A stretch of DNA of 64,000 bases from Phycisphaerae bacterium. Its GTDB lineage: Bacteria; Planctomycetota; Phycisphaerae; Tepidisphaerales; Tepidisphaeraceae. A program made the translations under genes and the position numbers. The stretch spans positions 1 to 64,000 of the forward strand of contig JAICIO010000009.1 of assembly GCA_025924315.1 (NCBI GenBank). Direction: 5' to 3'. Below, one piece after another: positions 42,555 through 52,385 of this stretch (positions are counted from its first letter, which is position 1; the number at the start of each line of letters is the position of its first letter). A model generated the notes under the pieces. The model saw only the letters and a list, made by a program, of their open reading frames with translations, ran no database searches and was not told the DNA's origin.

Positions 42555-43400
42555 TCAGCCTTTGACCGCGCCTTTGGTCAGCCCTTCGATGAAGAAACGT
42601 TGACCGAGGGCGAAGAGGATTAATACGGGCACCGTCGCGATCAGGGCGGCGGCCATCAGCCAGGGCCATTGGATGTCTTGAGCGCCGCCCATGCTCGCGA
42701 AGGTGGCCTCGGCGAGCACCTTGGGCAGCACGTCGAAGTTGCTCTGCGGGTCGGTGATCAAGAGCGGCCAGACGAAGGAATCCCAGCCGGCGAGAAACGT
42801 GATGATCGCGATCGTCGCGATCGCGGGCGTCGCGAGCGGAACGGCGATGCCGAAGAAGATTCGCGGCCAGCCGGCGCCGTCCACGCGCGCGGCTTCGATC
42901 AGTTCATCCGGCACGCTCGCGAAGAAATGATGCATCAGGATGATGCAAAACGCATTGGCGGCGCCGGGCAGGACAATGCCCGCGATCGTGTTCGCGAGGC
43001 CCATCCGCGTAACGACGAGATAGAGCGGGACCATCAGGCCTTCGAACGGAACCATCATCGTCATGAGCAGCAGGAGATAAACCCACTTTCGCGCGGGCGC
43101 GTGCATTTTCGCCAGCGCGAAGCCGGCCATCGAATCGAACGCGACGTTGAAGATCATCATCAGGAGCGCGACACAAGCCGTGTTCGTCAGCACCAGACCC
43201 ATGCGGAAGCTGGCAAAGATCTCGTGAAACGCACTCAGCTGCGCATGATGCGGCCACCACACGAGCGGCAGCTGAAACCACTCGGCCTGTGAGATCAGCG
43301 CGCCGCGGACCATCCAGTAAAGCGGGAATCCGAAGATCACGATGCCCAGCGCGAGCACGAGTAGATACCCGGCGGCCGCGAGGGATTTCTTCGTGCTCAC
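42555..43400 (-). CDS. Sugar ABC transporter permease (MalG type)
   Basis: 281 residues from GTG 43400, which overlaps the TGA of the upstream permease (43397-43400). Six membrane helices; the EAA loop is ELIEAARVDGAGWPRIFFGI. The final segment (GQRFFIEGLTKGAVKG) is the usual end of MalG/UgpE permeases. With its partner it forms the membrane channel of a CUT1 importer. No ATPase gene is nearby; these systems often share a common MsmX/UgpC ATPase. Confidence 0.93.
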   Translation of the reverse strand: MSTKKSLAAAGYLLVLALGIVIFGFPLYWMVRGALISQAEWFQLPLVWWPHHAQLSAFHEIFASFRMGLVLTNTACVALLMMIFNVAFDSMAGFALAKMHAPARKWVYLLLLMTMMVPFEGLMVPLYLVVTRMGLANTIAGIVLPGAANAFCIILMHHFFASVPDELIEAARVDGAGWPRIFFGIAVPLATPAIATIAIITFLAGWDSFVWPLLITDPQSNFDVLPKVLAEATFASMGGAQDIQWPWLMAAALIATVPVLILFALGQRFFIEGLTKGAVKG

Positions 43401-44269
43401 TCTTCCCCTCCCATTCGGTGAAGCAGTACCGTCGCAACCAGGATGATCACCAGCAGAACGAACGAGACCGCGCTCGAGTAACCCAATTCGCCGTCGCGAA
43501 AGCCGACGAGGTAGGCGTGCAGTGCGATGGAGCGCGTGGAATTGGCGGGCCCGCCTTCGGTCAGGACGAACATCGGCTCGAAGACGCGAAACGCGCCGAT
43601 CAGCGAGAGGATGGTGAGCGCGCCGATCATCGGACGCAGCGCGGGGACGGTGACGTTGAACAGGCGGCGCATGGCGCCGGCGCCGTCGATCCGCGCGGCC
43701 TCGTGAAGCTCGGCGGGGACGGATTGCAGGGCCGCGAGAAAAATGATCGCGTTGAACGGGATGCTCTTCCACAAACTGAGGCCGATGATCGCGGCCATCG
43801 CGTATCCGGTCTGCTCCAGCCAGGCGATCGGAGCAAAACCGAGTGTTTCCAGCAGCGCGCTGATCGGACCATGGCGCGCATCGTATAGAAACCGGAAGAT
43901 GCTGACCGTGACCATGCTCGACAGAACCGCCGGCACGAAGTAGACGCTGCGGATCAATTTCATGCCCGTGAAATTCGGTTGGAGCAGCAGCGCGACCGCG
44001 AGCGCGAGCGCAATGTTGAGCGGGACAAAGACAACGACGTAGAGAAGCGTGTTAAAAAAGCTCTGCAGCGCGACCGGATCTTCGAAGAGCTTGCGGTAGT
44101 TGTATCCGCCGGCGAAGTGGACCGTTCCGAAGCGGCTGGCGTGCGTCCACGACAGCGCGAAGGCGAGGACCGCTGGGATGATCACGCAGATCAAGATGAC
44201 CAGAAGCGCCGGCGCAAGGAAGAGACTCGACCAGTACGCCTCTTGCCTGTCGATCTTCCGCAGCGTCAT
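43397..44269 (-). CDS. Sugar ABC transporter permease (MalF type)
   Basis: 290 residues. Starts MTLRKIDRQEAYWSSLFLAP with the typical APAL first helix, has six helices and the EAA loop ELHEAARIDGAGAMRRLFNV. Partner of the MalG-type permease, translationally coupled by a four-base overlap. The cognate binding protein is not adjacent; candidates are at 140-1261 and 24714-26036. Confidence 0.93.
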   Translation of the reverse strand: MTLRKIDRQEAYWSSLFLAPALLVILICVIIPAVLAFALSWTHASRFGTVHFAGGYNYRKLFEDPVALQSFFNTLLYVVVFVPLNIALALAVALLLQPNFTGMKLIRSVYFVPAVLSSMVTVSIFRFLYDARHGPISALLETLGFAPIAWLEQTGYAMAAIIGLSLWKSIPFNAIIFLAALQSVPAELHEAARIDGAGAMRRLFNVTVPALRPMIGALTILSLIGAFRVFEPMFVLTEGGPANSTRSIALHAYLVGFRDGELGYSSAVSFVLLVIILVATVLLHRMGGEE

Positions 44270-44362
44270 TTCACCTCGTCTTCCCGGACGTCAGGATCAT
44301 TGAATCGCCGCAGATTTCAAGCGAAGTCGCGACGGCGGGTGATGATCGAGACGCTGAAAAGA

Positions 44363-45199
44363 TTAACCTCGATCTTCCTTGCGACAGAATTCACTCGCTG
44401 CCGATGGTTTGTAGATCTGATATCCCCCATCAACTGGAATGATCGCGCCGGTGACGAACTCGGCCAGATCGGATGCCAGAAAGACGGCCATGTTCGCAAT
44501 GTCTTCCGGTTTGCCCAGCCGCGAGGTGAGATGGTTGCGCTGAACGTCTGCGACGGCCTCGGGCTTGTTCTTGAACCAATCCATCTGCACTTCGGTGATC
44601 ACATACCCCGGGCTGATGCAGTTCACGCGGATGCCCGCTTTCCCATAGTCAACCGCCATGGCTTTGGTCAGCGAGGTCACCCCGCCTTTGGCGGCGGTGT
44701 AACTATCAAACCCCGCCTCCGGAAGAAATGCGTCGATACTCGTGACATTCAAAATCACTCCCCGGCGATTCTGAAGCATGACCGGCAGGCAATGCTTTGA
44801 ACACAGATAAACGCTTTTCAGCGAGACGTTGAGCATGCGATCCCAGATCTGCTCAGGCAGTTCATGGGCAGCGCGATCCTGCTCGTTGCACAATCTCGTA
44901 GCGGCGGCGTTGTTCAAAAGAATGTCGATCGTGCCCCAACGCCCCACTGTTCGCGTCGCCAGTTCCCGCGCGTCGGCCTCCTGGGAAACATCGGTTCGAA
45001 CAAAAATTGCATCGCCGCCCAGCGCGCGAATCTGCTCCACCGTGCGCGCGCCTTCGACGTCGTCGATGTCCGCGACCGCGACCTTCGCACCGTGTTTCGC
45101 GAACAACAGCGCGGCCGCGCGTCCAATTCCGGATGCCGCGCCGGTTACAACAACCACACGATCCTTAAGCAATTGATCCCACATCGTTTGACCAATCAT
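44363..45199 (-). CDS. Short-chain dehydrogenase/reductase (SDR)
   Basis: 278 residues (ATG 45184 also possible). Motifs TGAASGIGRAA, LNNAA, the Ser of NVTSID, YTAAK (catalytic YxxxK) and SPGYVITE place it among classical SDRs of the glucose/gluconate dehydrogenase type. Upstream of the two permease genes by 93 bp, on the same strand, so the three may form a sugar import and oxidation unit. Confidence 0.9.
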   Translation of the reverse strand: MIGQTMWDQLLKDRVVVVTGAASGIGRAAALLFAKHGAKVAVADIDDVEGARTVEQIRALGGDAIFVRTDVSQEADARELATRTVGRWGTIDILLNNAAATRLCNEQDRAAHELPEQIWDRMLNVSLKSVYLCSKHCLPVMLQNRRGVILNVTSIDAFLPEAGFDSYTAAKGGVTSLTKAMAVDYGKAGIRVNCISPGYVITEVQMDWFKNKPEAVADVQRNHLTSRLGKPEDIANMAVFLASDLAEFVTGAIIPVDGGYQIYKPSAASEFCRKEDRG

Positions 45200-45502
45200 T
45201 CACCGATTCTAATCAATGGCCGTGCCTTGTCTCGTGTTCGAGCGAGGGTGCCGGTCGTTCGTCTGCATCCCGGCGGTGCACGCGACGCATTTCGTGTCCT
45301 GTAATCAGAACGACAAATCACGCGGGGAGAATGGGCAGCGGAGAATTCTGCCGAGTTTCATGGACGCGGGGAACAGGTTTTACCTATCTTTCGTACGGGA
45401 CTTGGGCATCCAACTGCAAAATTTGCGGTCGGCTTCCGTGCGGGAATCTTCGGGTAGATTCTGCAGTGGATGATGGGGTGATCGGGCCTCCAGGTACACG
45501 TT
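45200..45502. other. Divergent intergenic region with no gene
   Basis: 303 bp between the divergent SDR and histidine kinase genes. I see no protein or RNA gene, no inverted-repeat element and no clear promoter, though it must hold the promoters for both operons. Confidence 0.5.
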
Positions 45503-47074
45503 ATGAAGCTGATCAACAAATTCTGGATCTGGAGCGCCGTGATTTTCCTCGGCGTGATCCTGCTGGGCGCGGTTTCCATCTGGAATCTGGTCTCCTTGCA
45601 GGGCACTGCACGCGCGTCGTCGGCCGAGTATGACGCGATGGATCGCGCGAACGCGACGCTGCTGCAGGTCGCGTGGCTGCGCGACGAGCTGCGTGGGGCG
45701 AATTGGCAGCTGTATCACGGCGCGATTCACTTCGATCCGATTCAGAAGGAGCTGACCGAGATCGTGCGTGAGCTTTCGCTGGCGACGAAGATTGACGATG
45801 GCGACGGCGAAGCGGAACTCGCGTTCGGTCACGCCGCGGCGGAGCACTTGCAGAGCGCGCTCGATCAATCGACCGCGGCCACGAACAGCGCTTCGGCAAT
45901 TTCCGCCGCGGAGGAACTCGAGCACGTCCACCAATCCCTCGCGAGCGTCGCGAAGCTCGTTCCGAATTCCGCCCGACATCACATCACCGGCGCGTCCGAT
46001 CGATTGCTTTCGCGGCTCGAATGGACCTGCGTTTGTCTTGGACTCGTACTGCTCATCTCAGCACTCATCCATCTCATGCAATACCGCACGCTCGTCCGTC
46101 CGCTGCTGTGGATCCGCGACGACATGAAACGCAGCGCCGCCCGCGAATATCGGGAGGAAATACGCCTCCGCGGCGATGTCGAGTTCCGAGATCTTGCGTC
46201 GATGTTCAATGGCCTGGCCCGCGAAATGGCGGAGTTGTATCGCACGCTTGACGAGAAGGTCATCGCGCGAAGCCGCGAACTCGTGCGCTCGGAGCGGCTC
46301 GCGAGCGTCGGCTTTCTCGCCGCGGGTGTGGCGCACGAGATCAACAACCCGCTGAGCGTCATCGCCGGCTATGCCGAGCTCGCCGCCAAGGCGCTGCGGC
46401 GCGTGATGAACGGCGATGACACATCCGAAAATGATGCCAACGTCGAAGCCGAGGCGCAGGACCTATCGGCCGCGCTCGACGCGCAAGGCGTGATGCACGA
46501 CGAAGCGTTCCGCTGCAAGGAAATCACCAGCCGCCTGCTCTCGCTCGCGCGCGGCGGACAGGACGAGCGGCAGTCGTTGCATCTTGATGCGGTTGCAAAA
46601 CAAGTGTCCGTCCTCACAAAAGGTTTACGGAATTATCGCGACCGTTCGGTGGTTTTGGATTTCGACGACGCGCAGCCGCTGGAGATTGTTGGGAACCTCA
46701 CCGAGCTGAAGCAGGTGTTGTTGAATCTCACCGTGAATGCGTTAGAAGCTGTCCCCCCGCAGCGAGGCGAAGTCCGCATTCGCGGCAAGCGCGAAGGCGA
46801 TTGGGTCGAGTTGTCGGTGGAAGACAACGGCCGTGGAATGAATCCCGATACGTTGCAAAATGTTTTCGAGCCGTTCTTCACCGCCAAGCGCGGCGCGGGC
46901 GAGCCGGGCACGGGGCTGGGTTTGTCGATCACCCACGCAATTATCGAAAACCATGGCGGACGAATCAGTGCTGAAAGCCGCGGCGTCGGTCGTGGGAGCA
47001 AATTCGTCGTGCGACTTCCTGCCCGAAGCCCGAACGAACAAAACCTGCAGTTGGGTGCGCCGATTGGCTCTTAA
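45503..47074 (+). CDS. Membrane histidine kinase
   Basis: 523 residues. Two membrane helices (FWIWSAVIFLGVILLGAVSI and CVCLGLVLLISALIHLM) flank a periplasmic sensor of about 145 residues. A HAMP-like linker follows, then HisKA with H278 (VAHEINNPLSVIAGY) and HATPase_c with the N box (QVLLNLTVNALEA), G1 (VEDNGRGMNPD) and G2 (GEPGTGLGLSI). It should autophosphorylate H278 and pass phosphate to the regulator 60 bp downstream. The signal is unknown. Confidence 0.93.
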   Translation: MKLINKFWIWSAVIFLGVILLGAVSIWNLVSLQGTARASSAEYDAMDRANATLLQVAWLRDELRGANWQLYHGAIHFDPIQKELTEIVRELSLATKIDDGDGEAELAFGHAAAEHLQSALDQSTAATNSASAISAAEELEHVHQSLASVAKLVPNSARHHITGASDRLLSRLEWTCVCLGLVLLISALIHLMQYRTLVRPLLWIRDDMKRSAAREYREEIRLRGDVEFRDLASMFNGLAREMAELYRTLDEKVIARSRELVRSERLASVGFLAAGVAHEINNPLSVIAGYAELAAKALRRVMNGDDTSENDANVEAEAQDLSAALDAQGVMHDEAFRCKEITSRLLSLARGGQDERQSLHLDAVAKQVSVLTKGLRNYRDRSVVLDFDDAQPLEIVGNLTELKQVLLNLTVNALEAVPPQRGEVRIRGKREGDWVELSVEDNGRGMNPDTLQNVFEPFFTAKRGAGEPGTGLGLSITHAIIENHGGRISAESRGVGRGSKFVVRLPARSPNEQNLQLGAPIGS

Positions 47075-47133
47075 CGCGCAATCGGAGAAATACCTATCGT
47101 TTTGTCGCAGGCAAAGGCGCGACAATCAGGGGA

Positions 47134-47820
47134 ATGAGGCGGATGAGTGTCAAACCTGAACAGATGACCAGCCTGCCATCGGGCCGCGACGTGCTCGTCG
47201 TCGAAGACGATCCGCGCGTGCGCAAAATGCTCGAAGGCGCGATGCGCGAGATGAGTTTCTCCGCGACGTTTGCCACGAGCGCCGAAGCCGCGTTGCGCCT
47301 CGTCGCCGATCGCGAGTTCGACATCCTCATCCTCGATCTCAACCTGCCGGGGATGAGCGGTATCGAGTTCCTTGAGCGCGTCCGCAAACAGCAGTCGGAA
47401 ATTCAGGCAATCATTCTCACCGGGTTTGGCGATCTCGATAGCGCGAAGAAGGCGATTCATCTCGACGTGGTCGAGTTCATCACCAAGCCCTGCACGCTCG
47501 GCACGCTCGAAGTGGCGATGGCGCGGGCGCTGAAGCGCCGCAAAGGCCAGATCGTGAACGAAGCCGCCGCGGCGACGGAACCGGTGATGCAGTTCGAAGT
47601 GGCCCCGCGTCGCGCGGTCGCGCTCGCAACCGCTGACGCATCGCCGGCTCCCGCAAATGGCGGCGAGCTCACGATGGAGCAAATCGAACAAAAGCACATT
47701 TTCGAGGTGCTCAAGAAGAACAACGGCAACCGCGCCGCCACCGCCGCAGAGCTCGGCATCAGCGTGCGAAAGCTTTACTACCGCCTCGGCGAGTATCAGA
47801 AGAAGGGATTGACGCAGTGA
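47134..47820 (+). CDS. Response regulator with Fis-type helix-turn-helix
   Basis: 228 residues (ATG 47143 also possible). Receiver domain at about 18-130 with acidic pair VVEDD, phospho-acceptor D68 (ILILDLNLP) and FITKP (conserved Lys). A flexible Ala/Pro linker leads to a Fis-type HTH at the end ([20 protein letters not shown]). The layout is that of PrrA/RegA/ActR regulators, which lack an AAA+ domain and bind DNA directly. Pairs with the kinase upstream; the prepilin-like gene follows at once and may be in the same transcript. Confidence 0.92.
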   Translation: MRRMSVKPEQMTSLPSGRDVLVVEDDPRVRKMLEGAMREMSFSATFATSAEAALRLVADREFDILILDLNLPGMSGIEFLERVRKQQSEIQAIILTGFGDLDSAKKAIHLDVVEFITKPCTLGTLEVAMARALKRRKGQIVNEAAAATEPVMQFEVAPRRAVALATADASPAPANGGELTMEQIEQKHIFEVLKKNNGNRAATAAELGISVRKLYYRLGEYQKKGLTQ

Positions 47821-47858
47821 CACGGATGGCTGTTGGTCTTCCGATCGGGTTGTCTTCT

Positions 47859-47970
47859 GGTGGCACAGACATTCTTGTCTGTGATGCGCCGATGTACTCA
47901 TTGACGCATATCCCCTCATTTCGGCCGCGGCGTACCGCGTCCGATCACCGACTGGAATGTCGGTGCCGCC
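47859..47970. repeat. Family B paired inverted repeat fused to the 5' end of a gene
   Basis: The left arm (from 47859, GGTGGCACAGACATTCTTG) and the right arm (ending at 47970, GGAATGTCGGTGCCGCC) are inverted copies of the family B arm seen at 12331-12432. It sits between the response regulator stop and the hydrophobic prepilin core, and its last bases are in frame with the prepilin-like gene. Confidence 0.85.
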
Positions 47971-48905
47971 GTAACTCATCCGCCTTCACCCTGATCGAGC
48001 TTTTGGTTGTTATTGGCATCATCGCCATACTCATGGCATTGCTCATGCCCGCGTTCTCGCGCGCTCGCGAGCAATCCATCCGCGTGCAGTGCGCGAATAA
48101 CCTTCGTCAGCTTCACACCGCGATGGTGCTCTACGCGACGAACGATCACGACCACAGCTTTCCGCGCACGGAATATCAGCCGGATCACAATCTTCTGCTG
48201 GCCGACGAAGGGTTCATGATCGAGAACACCTTCGGCGATAAAGGTTATGTCGGTGTGAACAACGTCCCCGCGACTTTTTTCTGGCTGATGAAATCGCAGC
48301 GGCTGAATCCGATTCTCTTTGTCTGCCCCGCCACGGAGGCGTCGCCGTGGTCGCTGAAGGTCGATCCGAATTTTTCCAGCAACTGGGAAAAGATTCCGGA
48401 TCAGATGACGTATTCGATTGCCGCGCCGTTTCCGACGAGCGCCGCGCTCAAGAGCGGGTTCACGTGGAAGAAACAGTTTCGCTCGGACTTCGCGCTGCTC
48501 GGTGACATTAACCCCGGCACGCGTGGGGGCTCGAGTCCGCCGAACAATGTGCTCGGGCCGGCGCACGATGCTCCCGAGCGCGAAATGATGGCCGCCAACT
48601 CGAACAACCACCGCAACAAGGGCCAGAACGTCGCGTACGGTGACGGCCACGTGGCGTTCACCGATACGCCCTTCTGCGGCGCGATGCACGGCGGCGTGCG
48701 CGACAACATCTACGCCGCCGGCGCGAGCGACGGCGGTGCCGTCGTCAAAACGGGTGGTGGCGGCGGCAAAGGTGGCGGAGGAGGAGGAGGCGGTGGTTCC
48801 GGCGGCGGCGGAACAAAGTACAACCTCGACTGCAGCGACAAAGCGCTCCCCGTCGATCAATTCGACTCGGTCCTGATGCCGACCGACGATCCGGGTGGCG
48901 ACTGA
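47892..48905 (+). CDS. Prepilin-like (type II/IV pseudopilin) protein with a repeat-encoded leader
   Basis: 337 residues from ATG 47892. The type IV prepilin core [20 protein letters not shown] is clear, preceded by RRNSSA; a prepilin peptidase would cut before Phe. Only the codons RNSSA lie outside the repeat, so every usable start (ATG 47892, TTG 47901 or further upstream) is in or before family B DNA, giving a 28-31 residue leader. The globular domain has the planctomycete [18 protein letters not shown] motif near the end, followed by a Gly-rich stretch of about 20 residues and an acidic tail. Function: pseudopilin-like surface or periplasmic protein. Confidence 0.8.
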   Translation: MYSLTHIPSFRPRRTASDHRLECRCRRNSSAFTLIELLVVIGIIAILMALLMPAFSRAREQSIRVQCANNLRQLHTAMVLYATNDHDHSFPRTEYQPDHNLLLADEGFMIENTFGDKGYVGVNNVPATFFWLMKSQRLNPILFVCPATEASPWSLKVDPNFSSNWEKIPDQMTYSIAAPFPTSAALKSGFTWKKQFRSDFALLGDINPGTRGGSSPPNNVLGPAHDAPEREMMAANSNNHRNKGQNVAYGDGHVAFTDTPFCGAMHGGVRDNIYAAGASDGGAVVKTGGGGGKGGGGGGGGGSGGGGTKYNLDCSDKALPVDQFDSVLMPTDDPGGD

Positions 48906-48997
48906 TTCGCGCGTTTCAGCGTAATTCCATCAAATCCCATCAGAACCGCCATTATCGACCCTGTTTACTGATACGGAAAAGGTGGCTGTCACCTTTT

Positions 48998-51900
48998 TTA
49001 CGGCTTCGGCTGCGACGACGGCGCCGATGTCGCCGCGCGCGATTTAATCGGAACCAGCCACAACGACTGCGCATCTCCGACAACAACATTTTCCGCGTCC
49101 GCCAGCGGCTCGAGCCAGCTCATCTTCTTCTCGCGCGCGCGCCGGTTCGATGGTGCGGTCGCCGGCTCATCGTCGGGCAGATCGATCTCCGTCATCCGAT
49201 TTGTATTCGGCTCGATGCGCGACAGAGGCGATGCGCTCCACAGCTCATCAGCGACGAGCGTGTACGGCGCCGCAAGGCGACGATTGAACTCAAACGGCCG
49301 CGACTTCGTTCGCAGCGTCGGGCTGGCACCGATCGAATCGGCAAACAACAACGTCGGCGTGTCCGTCTTCGTATCGAACGCAATCGCCCAGTTGTACGAG
49401 TTAATCAGCATCCGCCCGTCCGGCAGGATTCGCGTTGCCGCGGCATTTCGCTGCCCATAATCGAAGTACACCGGAAGCAGTTGCTTGAATTCCGCCGTCG
49501 CCGGCTCGTATCGCCACAGCCCATTCTCCGCGAAGCGTCCGCTGTGGCAGTGCACGAGCAGCAGCCGCTGCTTCGCAACATCCGCGGCGATGCGCACGAT
49601 CGCGAAATTGCCCGCGTCGTCGAACGGCGACGCCTTCTCCTTCCGCCGACTGCTCGCCAGCACCGTGCATTTGCGCGAGCCGATGTCATAGGACACGAGA
49701 TACCCGTGGTCGCGCAGGCCCGCATAGATCACGTCGCCCATCATCGCGACCGATTGCACGCTGTTCGTCGGCAGGCCGTCGTCGGTCGTGATCTTCGCGG
49801 TATTTCCACCGGTACGCGCGAAGATGACAATCCCCGCATCCGTCGCGACGACAATTTGTGTATCGGTCACGCACGCGTCGTTCACGCTCGTCGCGAGCGC
49901 GATCGAACCGATCGTTCTTCCCCCGCTGCCATCGAGCGCGAGCGACACCGCGCGCAACGAAGGCTCATCAGGATCACGCGCCGCGACAATCGCAAACGCC
50001 CCGCCCTTGCCGTCGCTGATCACATACTGAATCGACGTGATGTCATCGCCCGCCTTCAACAGCAACCGAGCGACGCTTTCGCCGTTAAGAAATGCTTCGC
50101 GCACTTCCGCATAATTCCCCGCGAGCGAGCGAATCGCCTTGGCGAGCTGCGTTCGCCCTTCCACGGCCGAGCATCCGATGAACTGCGTCTGCGAATCGTC
50201 CACCAGCGTCTGCAATCCACGCAGAACTTTCACCGCGTCTTCACCGCTCGCCTGCAGGCGCACGAGATCGCCCACGTGTACGAGCGCCTGCTGCGGCAAG
50301 ACGTGGTGCGCGTTGAAGAAGTCGTACCATCCGATTCGATCCGAAAGCCACTGCTGCGGATCTTTTCCCTGGCCGACGATTGTCATCGCGTTGCCGATCA
50401 TCGCGTTTCGCAGCATCCCGACTCGATCCACTTTGGTGAGCACGTCGTCATCCAGCCCCGCCCGCGCCGCATCCCGCGCTTGGACATATGCAGTCGCGAA
50501 TTCTTCGTCGCTCATGCGATTGGCCGATCGGAGAAACTGTAACCGATCGCGCAGCCCGTAAAACCGCACCGCCGACGACGGATGATCGGCGAGCATCTGA
50601 TAGACGTGATCGATCCGCGCGAGATCATCCTTCGCGAAATCCGCCGGCGACCACTTCCGATCGGGACAAGTCCAATACGCCGGATCCCCCAACTCTTGTC
50701 CCGCGATGACGTACAGCCGGATCGATTTCATCGCCGGCATCTTCGACAGCAGCGAAAAATAACGCTCGTAGATCCCGGTCACTTCCGCGACGTAATCGGC
50801 TTTACTGGCAGACGCGAGCGCGAGTGCCGGGACAATTCGGTTGAGACGAATGAACGACTGATGCTCGGCGAGGTCGTGCTCGTTGCCCGCGGAGAGCGCT
50901 TCGGAGTTGACGATCCAATCGTGCGCGAAATGCACGTACGAGTCGCCAAGCCGTCGCGACGCTTCCGTAACTTTTGCATCGTCCGACTTTAGAGCCGTTT
51001 GCAGTAGCGCCATGATCCAATCGCCCGTGAGATTGTCGGGGAACAGCTTCAGATCATGATGCTTTAGATCTGTGTGATTCAGATTCATCAGTTCCGCGTC
51101 GCGGAGATCCATCGCGCGGGCCGCCATGTCGAGCGCGGCCGAGAGTTGTTGTTGATCGCTCCGCTGAATGTCGATCGCGCGTCGCATCAGGGCGAAGCTG
51201 AGTAGCTTTATTGCGACGGGCGATTCAGGTGCGAGCGCAAACGCCGATTCCGCCGACTGCAATCCTCGTTCGACGTCGCCGTGCGCGAGCAAAAACTCCG
51301 CCTCGACTAAAAACCGCCGGCCTTCCTTGGCCGGTTCCAGCCCCGCCTGACCTGGAACCACCTCAAGCGCCTGCGCGATTTTCGAGCCGAGCTGGCTCAC
51401 TGCCTCCGCAGGGTGTTTTGGATCGACCGTCGTCGAAGGCTTGGCGATTGATTTGCCCGCGCCATCACTCAAAAGCGCTGTGACAGTTGGCTGATCGCCC
51501 TCCTTCGCGCGGGAGAATTCCAAGTCGATCGTGACGAGCGAGGCGAGGATATCGTGCTTCGGATCGAGCGTGCCGAGCTGCCGCTCTTTGTTGATCCCTT
51601 CGAGACGTTTTCGCTCGAGCAGGCGAATGTCATCCGATGTGAGCAACTGTCGTTCAAGAAGCGACCCAACCGCATTGCACATCGGATCCATCGTTCGCGG
51701 AAGGTCCGCGTTTCGCACCGCCAGCAGACACACCGTCTTCGCGTGCAACGGCGCGGCGAGTTTCTGCCGCGAGCGATCGATCCCTCGCACGATCGCGCCG
51801 ACTTGCTGGCCAACGTCGTCTTTCGGCAGATCGACATCGACCAGCCGCGACCCGTTGAAAGCGTCAAACACGGTGAGCACCGGCGGCGCGTCCGGCCCCA

Positions 51901-52192
51901 GGCTTTGCACCACCGCGAAGACTTCGACGCGCAGCAACTTCCCGGCCGCGACGGCCTGGTTTTCATCGACCATTCCGGAGAGAGACAGTTTCTGCTCATC
52001 GAGGACCTTGTGGATCTGCGTGCGCTCGAGCAGTTCGATGCGGTTGTCTTCGGACAGTTTCACCTCCGCGAGGGCGAGGAGACCGGCGGTGTCTTTTTCC
52101 GGCCCCGACCCAACGAGCGCGATGCGCACCGCGGCGTGCGCGTTCGCCGCGAAGAGGAGTGCGAATAGGAATAGTGAAAGGCGCTTCAACAT
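48998..52192 (-). CDS. Large secreted CsgG-like / helical / beta-propeller protein
   Basis: 1064 residues with a signal peptide (MLKRLSLFLFALLFAANAHA). Residues of about 21-150 and 155-280 resemble CsgG N-terminal domains (VRIALVGSG, IELLERTQIHKVLDEQKLS; IRLLERKRLEGINKERQLG). The middle is helical with a TPR-like stretch (LLAHGDVERGLQSAESAFAL). The last third is a seven-bladed-like propeller (TDTQIVVATDAGIVIFARTG, DVIYAGLRDHGYLVSYDIG). Not recognised as a known protein. Last gene of the sigma/anti-sigma/CsgG operon, separated by a 190-bp gap filled by repeats D and C. Confidence 0.65.
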   Translation of the reverse strand: MLKRLSLFLFALLFAANAHAAVRIALVGSGPEKDTAGLLALAEVKLSEDNRIELLERTQIHKVLDEQKLSLSGMVDENQAVAAGKLLRVEVFAVVQSLGPDAPPVLTVFDAFNGSRLVDVDLPKDDVGQQVGAIVRGIDRSRQKLAAPLHAKTVCLLAVRNADLPRTMDPMCNAVGSLLERQLLTSDDIRLLERKRLEGINKERQLGTLDPKHDILASLVTIDLEFSRAKEGDQPTVTALLSDGAGKSIAKPSTTVDPKHPAEAVSQLGSKIAQALEVVPGQAGLEPAKEGRRFLVEAEFLLAHGDVERGLQSAESAFALAPESPVAIKLLSFALMRRAIDIQRSDQQQLSAALDMAARAMDLRDAELMNLNHTDLKHHDLKLFPDNLTGDWIMALLQTALKSDDAKVTEASRRLGDSYVHFAHDWIVNSEALSAGNEHDLAEHQSFIRLNRIVPALALASASKADYVAEVTGIYERYFSLLSKMPAMKSIRLYVIAGQELGDPAYWTCPDRKWSPADFAKDDLARIDHVYQMLADHPSSAVRFYGLRDRLQFLRSANRMSDEEFATAYVQARDAARAGLDDDVLTKVDRVGMLRNAMIGNAMTIVGQGKDPQQWLSDRIGWYDFFNAHHVLPQQALVHVGDLVRLQASGEDAVKVLRGLQTLVDDSQTQFIGCSAVEGRTQLAKAIRSLAGNYAEVREAFLNGESVARLLLKAGDDITSIQYVISDGKGGAFAIVAARDPDEPSLRAVSLALDGSGGRTIGSIALATSVNDACVTDTQIVVATDAGIVIFARTGGNTAKITTDDGLPTNSVQSVAMMGDVIYAGLRDHGYLVSYDIGSRKCTVLASSRRKEKASPFDDAGNFAIVRIAADVAKQRLLLVHCHSGRFAENGLWRYEPATAEFKQLLPVYFDYGQRNAAATRILPDGRMLINSYNWAIAFDTKTDTPTLLFADSIGASPTLRTKSRPFEFNRRLAAPYTLVADELWSASPLSRIEPNTNRMTEIDLPDDEPATAPSNRRAREKKMSWLEPLADAENVVVGDAQSLWLVPIKSRAATSAPSSQPKP

Positions 52193-52209
52193 TATCCGCC
52201 GCCAGACGT

Positions 52210-52288
52210 GTCATCCTGAGCGAAGCGAAGGATCTCGATATCGTGCGCGTCGTCTGATTTCGAGATCCTTCGCTTCGCTCAGGATGAC
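52210..52288. repeat. Family D paired inverted repeat
   Basis: Arms of about 28 bp, GTCATCCTGAGCGAAGCGAA onward and its complement, enclose 23 bp. Sequences of this type recur in many unrelated bacterial genomes and are often mistranslated as CHPERSEG peptides. Another copy is at 62334-62523. It lies inside an operon, between the CsgG-like gene and the large propeller gene. Confidence 0.88.
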
Positions 52289-52349
52289 ATTACCTCATGC
52301 ACGCGAACCGTAATCGGACAACTTCAGTTATTTGCCTTTCGTCGGAAGG

Positions 52350-52378
52350 AATAACCGGTGCGCTGAAGCGCACCCTAC
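52350..52378. repeat. Family C single arm
   Basis: One complete family C arm (AATAACCGGTGCGCTGAAGC then GCACCCTAC) preceded by a 17-bp loop-like stretch and only the inner end (TTATT) of the left arm. It looks like a truncated copy of the elements at 56403 and 61072. Confidence 0.8.
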
Positions 52379-52385
52379 AAAACGG

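Noticed and set aside
52200-52320. Short peptides such as CHPERSEG from frames through the repeats
   Set aside because: These are translations of family D palindromes; similar spurious peptides arise in many genomes.
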